Positions 60,084 through 64,000 of a stretch of DNA of 64,000 bases are shown here, one piece after another; the first letter of the stretch is position 1; each line of letters opens with the position of its first letter. This DNA is from Flavobacterium hercynium. Its GTDB lineage: Bacteria; Bacteroidota; Bacteroidia; Flavobacteriales; Flavobacteriaceae. A program made the position numbers and the translations under genes. Under the pieces are notes generated by a model. It was given only the letters and a program-made list of their open reading frames with translations. It ran no database searches and was not told the DNA's origin. The stretch lies in the NCBI RefSeq assembly GCF_002217285.1, contig NZ_MUGW01000009.1, positions 62,001 through 126,000 on the forward strand, read 5' to 3'.

Positions 60084-61119
60084 AGTATAATGCAAAATAA
60101 ATTAAAGGAAAAACACCTATTTTATGTCGAACAGCCGAACCAAGGTCAGGTTCAAAAACACCTTGAATTATAAAAAAAGAAAACAATATCAATAAAATAG
60201 CAAGTTCATAACGGTATTTTTTTCTTTGCTTTAAACATTTTGAAAATCTAACCAACAAAATATAAAAAAGCAATAACTGCCATATTACAAAGAGAATAAT
60301 TTGCGGCGATAAAATATGCTTTAGTCCATTTATGGGAATGTTAACTGTAAAGAATCCATAAATAATGGCAACTAATTCCCCATACCACGTATCTGCCTTT
60401 AATGGAGATGTAATGCTGGAATTAGAATCTTGCGCCCCTACTCTGGTACTGTTTACAACTTCTCTGGTAATCTCTGAGAAATGTTGCCCTTTTAAAACAC
60501 CATAGGATAACGACAAGAAAATTATTATTAGCAAACCATAAAAAATGGTCGAAAGGGTTTTATTTTTAAAATTAATAAAACTCACACAGTACATTCCAAA
60601 ACCTATTATTGGAATCAATGCAAAATACGGACGATACAGTAAACCAAATACAAACAGAATAAAAACGGCGCAAAGAATTGATTTTTGAAATGAAATTTTA
60701 TCATTCATAAAAACAAAAACAATGGTAGAAACAGACAAGTAAGTAATAAACTCTTTAGATGGCATTGATATAAAAACGGCAATCATAAAAAAGCCCAGAT
60801 AAACCAAGCCGTTTTTTATATTCAGTTTTTCAAAATCATTTGGGATTCCAATTTTATACAAAACATAAATTAAAATAGGGAATTGCAATAATCCTATCAC
60901 AGGAAAAGGAAGATGCCGTAAACCTGTTATTTTATAAAATAGAATCGTTAGCGGATAACTTCCTATCAATCCTATTTCATTGCCTTTATCGTAAATAATA
61001 ATAGCGGCATCATAAAAAAACTTGGGTGGTAAAATAAAAAAAACACAACCAGCCACAATCAAATTAGCCATTGCTATTAGCAGGAACGCTGCTTTATTTT
61101 TTTTTACAAGTATTGGCAT
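60046..61119 (-). CDS. EpsG-like/polysaccharide polymerase candidate, multi-pass membrane protein
   Basis: A 357-residue membrane protein with about 9-10 TM helices (AAFLLIAMANLIVAGCVFFIL, GLLQFPILIYVLYKIG, NGLVYLGFFMIAVFISMP, ILFVIWQLLLFYILLV) and a cytoplasmic basic stretch KCLKQRKKYR. The place between a GT2 gene and an O-antigen ligase type gene suggests an EpsG/Wzy-like polymerase. The phrase PSKEFITYLSVSTIVFV is of the sort seen in EpsG members. It starts 41 bp after the GT2 gene. Confidence 0.65.
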   Translation of the reverse strand: MPILVKKNKAAFLLIAMANLIVAGCVFFILPPKFFYDAAIIIYDKGNEIGLIGSYPLTILFYKITGLRHLPFPVIGLLQFPILIYVLYKIGIPNDFEKLNIKNGLVYLGFFMIAVFISMPSKEFITYLSVSTIVFVFMNDKISFQKSILCAVFILFVFGLLYRPYFALIPIIGFGMYCVSFINFKNKTLSTIFYGLLIIIFLSLSYGVLKGQHFSEITREVVNSTRVGAQDSNSSITSPLKADTWYGELVAIIYGFFTVNIPINGLKHILSPQIILFVIWQLLLFYILLVRFSKCLKQRKKYRYELAILLILFSFFIIQGVFEPDLGSAVRHKIGVFPLIYFALYYESFRKELYPNI

Positions 61120-61160
61120 ATTGCTTGACTTTATCCTTTTATTTTTTTAATTCTACTTTT

Positions 61161-62186
61161 CTATTTTCTTTTGTTTACTCTGTTTTGTTTACTCATGGCT
61201 GTTTTAATTCTGTATCCGTTCAGGAAAAATATCAGCATTCTAAAGGACATAAATTTATAAAACACCATGACTTTATCAACCTTTATATTATTCCCTTTCT
61301 TTAATAGATATCTCCATGAAAAAATATCACGCCATACAGCCTTTCTCATTTTAGAAGATAGTACATAAAAATCTTTTAAAATCACAACATAATAACATCC
61401 CCAGTAATTTTGAATTGCCTGATTCAAAATTTCAGATTCTTTGTATGGTGAATTTAGACCTTTTTTTACCATCGTATAAACATCGTGTATATGCTTTTCA
61501 TTTACAGTTGATGTTATTGATCCTAATCTTGCTTGGCGATAGCTGTAAAAAGACTTAGGATAAATACTAAATGTCTTTAGACAACGTATCAATTCTCCGC
61601 ACCATTCTATATCTTCCGATTTTTTCCCTAAAGGAAAAAACAATTTGTTTTCTGTTAAAATGGATCTTTTAATCACTTTATCCCAGGCGCTGGCAGCAAA
61701 CAAATCATAATAAACAAGGTTCAAAACCTCATCTTCAAATTTCCCTGATTTATTTGTAATGAAACGTTGGTTGTTTTTATAAACAGCATCTTTCTCCGAA
61801 AAAAAACGAGTCTCTTCATGCAGCACTACATCAGGATGTCCTTCTTTTATTAAATTGTTTAATTCTTCTAAGACTGTTTCGCCCATCCAAAAATCATCAC
61901 TATCTGTAAAAATAATATAATCTCCTTCAGCATTTCGCAGTCCGTCGTTTCTTGCTGCAGAAAGACCTTCATTTTCTTTAGTAATAAGCTTAATGTTTTG
62001 TAATCTCTTTTGATACTCTACACAAATAGCTAATGAAGAATCTGTAGAACCGTCATTAACTAAAATAATTTCAAAATGAGAATAGGTCTGACATATAATG
62101 CTATCCAAACATTGTCGCAGATAATCTTCGACATTGTAAACCGGAATTATTATACTAAAAAAAACATCTTCTTTTTGAATATCCAT
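61161..62186 (-). CDS. GT2 glycosyltransferase
   Basis: A 341-residue GT-A enzyme: FFSIIIPVYNVEDYLRQCLDS, ILVNDGSTDSSLAIC, GLSAARNDGLRNAEGDYIIF and the metal site TDSDDFW (near residue 95), SAWDKVIKRSIL, then a C-terminal helical tail. It adds a sugar to the growing polysaccharide unit. It follows the flippase gene by 11 bp. Confidence 0.9.
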   Translation of the reverse strand: MDIQKEDVFFSIIIPVYNVEDYLRQCLDSIICQTYSHFEIILVNDGSTDSSLAICVEYQKRLQNIKLITKENEGLSAARNDGLRNAEGDYIIFTDSDDFWMGETVLEELNNLIKEGHPDVVLHEETRFFSEKDAVYKNNQRFITNKSGKFEDEVLNLVYYDLFAASAWDKVIKRSILTENKLFFPLGKKSEDIEWCGELIRCLKTFSIYPKSFYSYRQARLGSITSTVNEKHIHDVYTMVKKGLNSPYKESEILNQAIQNYWGCYYVVILKDFYVLSSKMRKAVWRDIFSWRYLLKKGNNIKVDKVMVFYKFMSFRMLIFFLNGYRIKTAMSKQNRVNKRK

Positions 62187-62197
62187 TTTATATCGTA

Positions 62198-63532
62198 TTA
62201 ACTCAAAAATACTTTGACTTTATCTTTTTTATAAATGATTACTGCTGAAACAAAATTCCAAAAGAATGAACTCGAAACAAAGGCGATTGCGGCTCCGGTC
62301 ATTCCGTAAACGGGAATTAAAAATCGGTTTAAAAGTAAATTGATTATTACAGCAACAATTAAAATAATCTGAAAGATATGTTGTCTTCCTGTCATATTCA
62401 AATAAATTGGTGCTGTTCCAAATGCTGAACAAATTCCCTGACCGATAATTAATATCAAAAAAGCTTTTTGTGCTGCAATATATTGATCACCAAAAAAAGA
62501 TAAGATATAGGCTGATAGCACACACATCATAACTACAACCGGCAATGTTATACCGAAAATTAAACGTACACTTTTTGTAACTGTTTTTTTTAATTCTTCG
62601 ATATTTCGAGTTGCAAAATGTTCTGCAATTTTTGCCGAAACTGTAGTATTGATCGTTACAATTATAACAGATACAATTGTCATTAACTTAACTCCAACAG
62701 AATAAAAAGCAACCGTTTCGTCATTACGATATTTCTTCAAAAACATAATATCAAAACAGAGTAACAAAAAAATTGCCATTCCGCTAATTGCAATCGGATA
62801 CGATTTTAAAAAAACCTCTTTAGGAGAAATTTCGACTTTATTATTAATGTGCTGTTCTACAATATTTCTAAAATAAATAATAACGAGTACGGAACTTATA
62901 AAAGATAATGCTACAAAACCAATCAAAAAGACATCAACTAAATAGGTTTCTTTTTGCCAATAAAACAATAGTATTGAACCAACAATTAAAGGAACATACT
63001 TTAGAATATTACGGCATAATTCAGCAACATAAATTTTTTCTAAAGCACGAAAAACTTCTGTATTTAAAGTAAATAATCCATGGAAAAATAAAGTAGCAGC
63101 TCCTTTCAAGAGTATCGAATATACTTCTTGATCTGAAAAATAGTTGTTTATAAACTTTTTGTCAATTAATAAAATAATAACCAGAACTACTAATGACGTC
63201 ACAAAAAGCATTGCAACCATTTTTACATAGATATTTTTTAATTCTCCAATTCCGCTCGTGTTAACCAAACGGCCTTTGAAATATAAAATAGACTGATCAA
63301 AACCCAGCAAACAAATACTTCCAATAGCTAAAAGAAAAGAACGCACAAAATCGTACTGACCAATAATTTTAGGACTAAAGGATTTCGTTAAAAAAATAGT
63401 GAAACCAAACAGAAGAACAACTCCAAAAATTCTTAAAAACAGCGTAATAAAGCTTCGCTTAATAAATGAGTTTTGCTTAATTTTTCTAAGAATATCTTTG
63501 ATTTTCAATTTATTTTGATGCTTAAATGACAA
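62198..63532 (-). CDS. Oligosaccharide-unit flippase (Wzx/RfbX-like)
   Basis: A membrane protein of about 444 residues with 12-14 TM helices: IKRSFITLFLRIFGVVLLFGFTIFLTKSFSP is typical of the polysaccharide-export MATE-like family, and AFGTAPIYLNMTGRQ near the end is a family motif. The longest frame opens with a TTG at 63610 inside the previous gene. No ATG exists near the real start, so I prefer the TTG at 63532, or possibly 63508. It flips lipid-linked O-units across the inner membrane. It lies next to the Wzz-like gene. Confidence 0.85.
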   Translation of the reverse strand: MSFKHQNKLKIKDILRKIKQNSFIKRSFITLFLRIFGVVLLFGFTIFLTKSFSPKIIGQYDFVRSFLLAIGSICLLGFDQSILYFKGRLVNTSGIGELKNIYVKMVAMLFVTSLVVLVIILLIDKKFINNYFSDQEVYSILLKGAATLFFHGLFTLNTEVFRALEKIYVAELCRNILKYVPLIVGSILLFYWQKETYLVDVFLIGFVALSFISSVLVIIYFRNIVEQHINNKVEISPKEVFLKSYPIAISGMAIFLLLCFDIMFLKKYRNDETVAFYSVGVKLMTIVSVIIVTINTTVSAKIAEHFATRNIEELKKTVTKSVRLIFGITLPVVVMMCVLSAYILSFFGDQYIAAQKAFLILIIGQGICSAFGTAPIYLNMTGRQHIFQIILIVAVIINLLLNRFLIPVYGMTGAAIAFVSSSFFWNFVSAVIIYKKDKVKVFLS

Positions 63533-63539
63533 ACCGTTT

Positions 63540-64000
63540 TTAGCTGTTAGTTTGCTTATGTTTAGAAAGCTGACTATTGTAAAATTTGATAAATAAAGTA
63601 ATGAATACAAAAATTAGAATAAAGAAGAATGGAAGTAAATATTTAAAATTTCCATCCAAAATTTTTGAGTCATTAATGTTTAAATTCAAATCAACATCTT
63701 GTATGGTTTTATCAGACCTGATTAATTTTATTCTGTTTTCTCCCTGCTCTTCAATCAGTTTCTTCTTTGTTTCTATGATATCATTTAGTGGCGAGCTGTC
63801 ACTTACATAAACAAGTTTGTTGTTTTGAGATACACTTCTTTCATTGTTTCCCACACTTCTCAAAACACGATCTATTTGAGCAATAATAGTATCATTTTGA
63901 GCAATCTCCTGCTCCAGATTCTTTCGTCCAATTTTTTGAACGGCTACATAATATTCCGAATTATTTAAATATTTTAAAATTGGTTCAGCAATATTTTTTC
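63540..64000 (-). CDS. Wzz-like chain-length protein, 3' part only
   Basis: The frame is open through the right edge, so the N-terminus is cut. About 153 residues are visible: a polar helical region (IAQNDTIIAQIDRVLRSVGN) and then a TM helix (YLLPFFFILIFVFITLFIKF) near the C-terminus with a short basic tail. This is the C-terminal half of chain-length determinant (Wzz/LPS) proteins, which carry a second TM there. It lies directly upstream of the flippase gene, a normal order in such loci. The proposed TTG at 63863 is not the true start, since coding continues. Confidence 0.65.
   Translation of the reverse strand, partial: KNIAEPILKYLNNSEYYVAVQKIGRKNLEQEIAQNDTIIAQIDRVLRSVGNNERSVSQNNKLVYVSDSSPLNDIIETKKKLIEEQGENRIKLIRSDKTIQDVDLNLNINDSKILDGNFKYLLPFFFILIFVFITLFIKFYNSQLSKHKQTNS

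Noticed and set aside
62229..62432. Minus-strand 67-residue frame at the end of the flippase gene
   Set aside because: Frame-shifted copy of the flippase C-terminus, not a separate gene.
1..64000. tRNA, rRNA or insertion sequence genes
   Set aside because: I looked in all gaps and saw no cloverleaf-like arms with CCA-type ends, no rRNA segments and no transposase.

Overview
The window looks like chromosome of a Flavobacterium (Bacteroidota, Flavobacteriia), probably in the F. johnsoniae neighbourhood. It is AT-rich, promoters follow the TTG / TAnnTTTG pattern of this phylum, and Shine-Dalgarno sites are weak. It carries a type IX secretion (T9SS) sorting-domain protein, the gliding/T9SS lipoprotein SprE beside a bactofilin and the ATP synthase genes, and the tail of a flexirubin (aryl-polyene/dialkylresorcinol type) pigment cluster.

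Layout. 1-12.9 kb (+ strand): the end of the pigment cluster, with a LolA-like carrier (cut by the window edge), a lipoprotein, two tandem beta-barrel proteins, a hotdog dehydratase, a small exported protein, a GT2-DUF2062 protein, a giant MMPL exporter/acyltransferase fusion, a CrtI-like oxidoreductase, a C45 acyltransferase lipoprotein and a PaaK-like ligase. dusB follows at 13.1 kb. 14.3-25.4 kb (- strand): a polymorphic-toxin-like island made of a small T9SS-sorted protein, a 2007-residue SpvB/FG-GAP/RHS protein with a distinct AT-rich C-terminal tip, two paralogous membrane proteins that look like immunity proteins, five tandem lipoprotein genes (at least three clear paralogues ending in KPDW), and a DUF5958-like gene.

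25.6-36.0 kb (- strand): housekeeping and envelope genes (MATE exporter, LolC/E-type permease, rbfA, EnvC-like LytM protein, DUF4292 lipoprotein, TPR protein, nucleotidyltransferase, dut, flippase, GNAT). 36.14-36.42 kb (+ strand): an unannotated transcription unit with a promoter -7 box, four degenerate tandem hairpin units of 43-47 bp and an intrinsic terminator. This is the most unusual element in the window. 36.5-45.4 kb (- strand): atpG-A-H-F-E-B, two small membrane proteins, a bactofilin and sprE. The beta and epsilon subunit genes are absent.

45.5-54 kb: a DUF5687/ABC exporter pair, a PaaE-like reductase, a GT9 glycosyltransferase with DUF4254, upp, two Flavobacteriia-specific membrane proteins and purD. 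54-64 kb: a surface polysaccharide locus (HigA-like regulator plus CapK-like ligase, GT2 and GT4 glycosyltransferases, UDP-xylose synthase, O-antigen ligase/polymerase candidates, flippase, and a Wzz-like protein cut by the right edge).

All functions are inferred from sequence reading alone; no database search was run. Several start codons were moved from the longest possible frame: dusB, HigA, ABC ATPase, O-antigen ligase, AtpI-like and both flippases.
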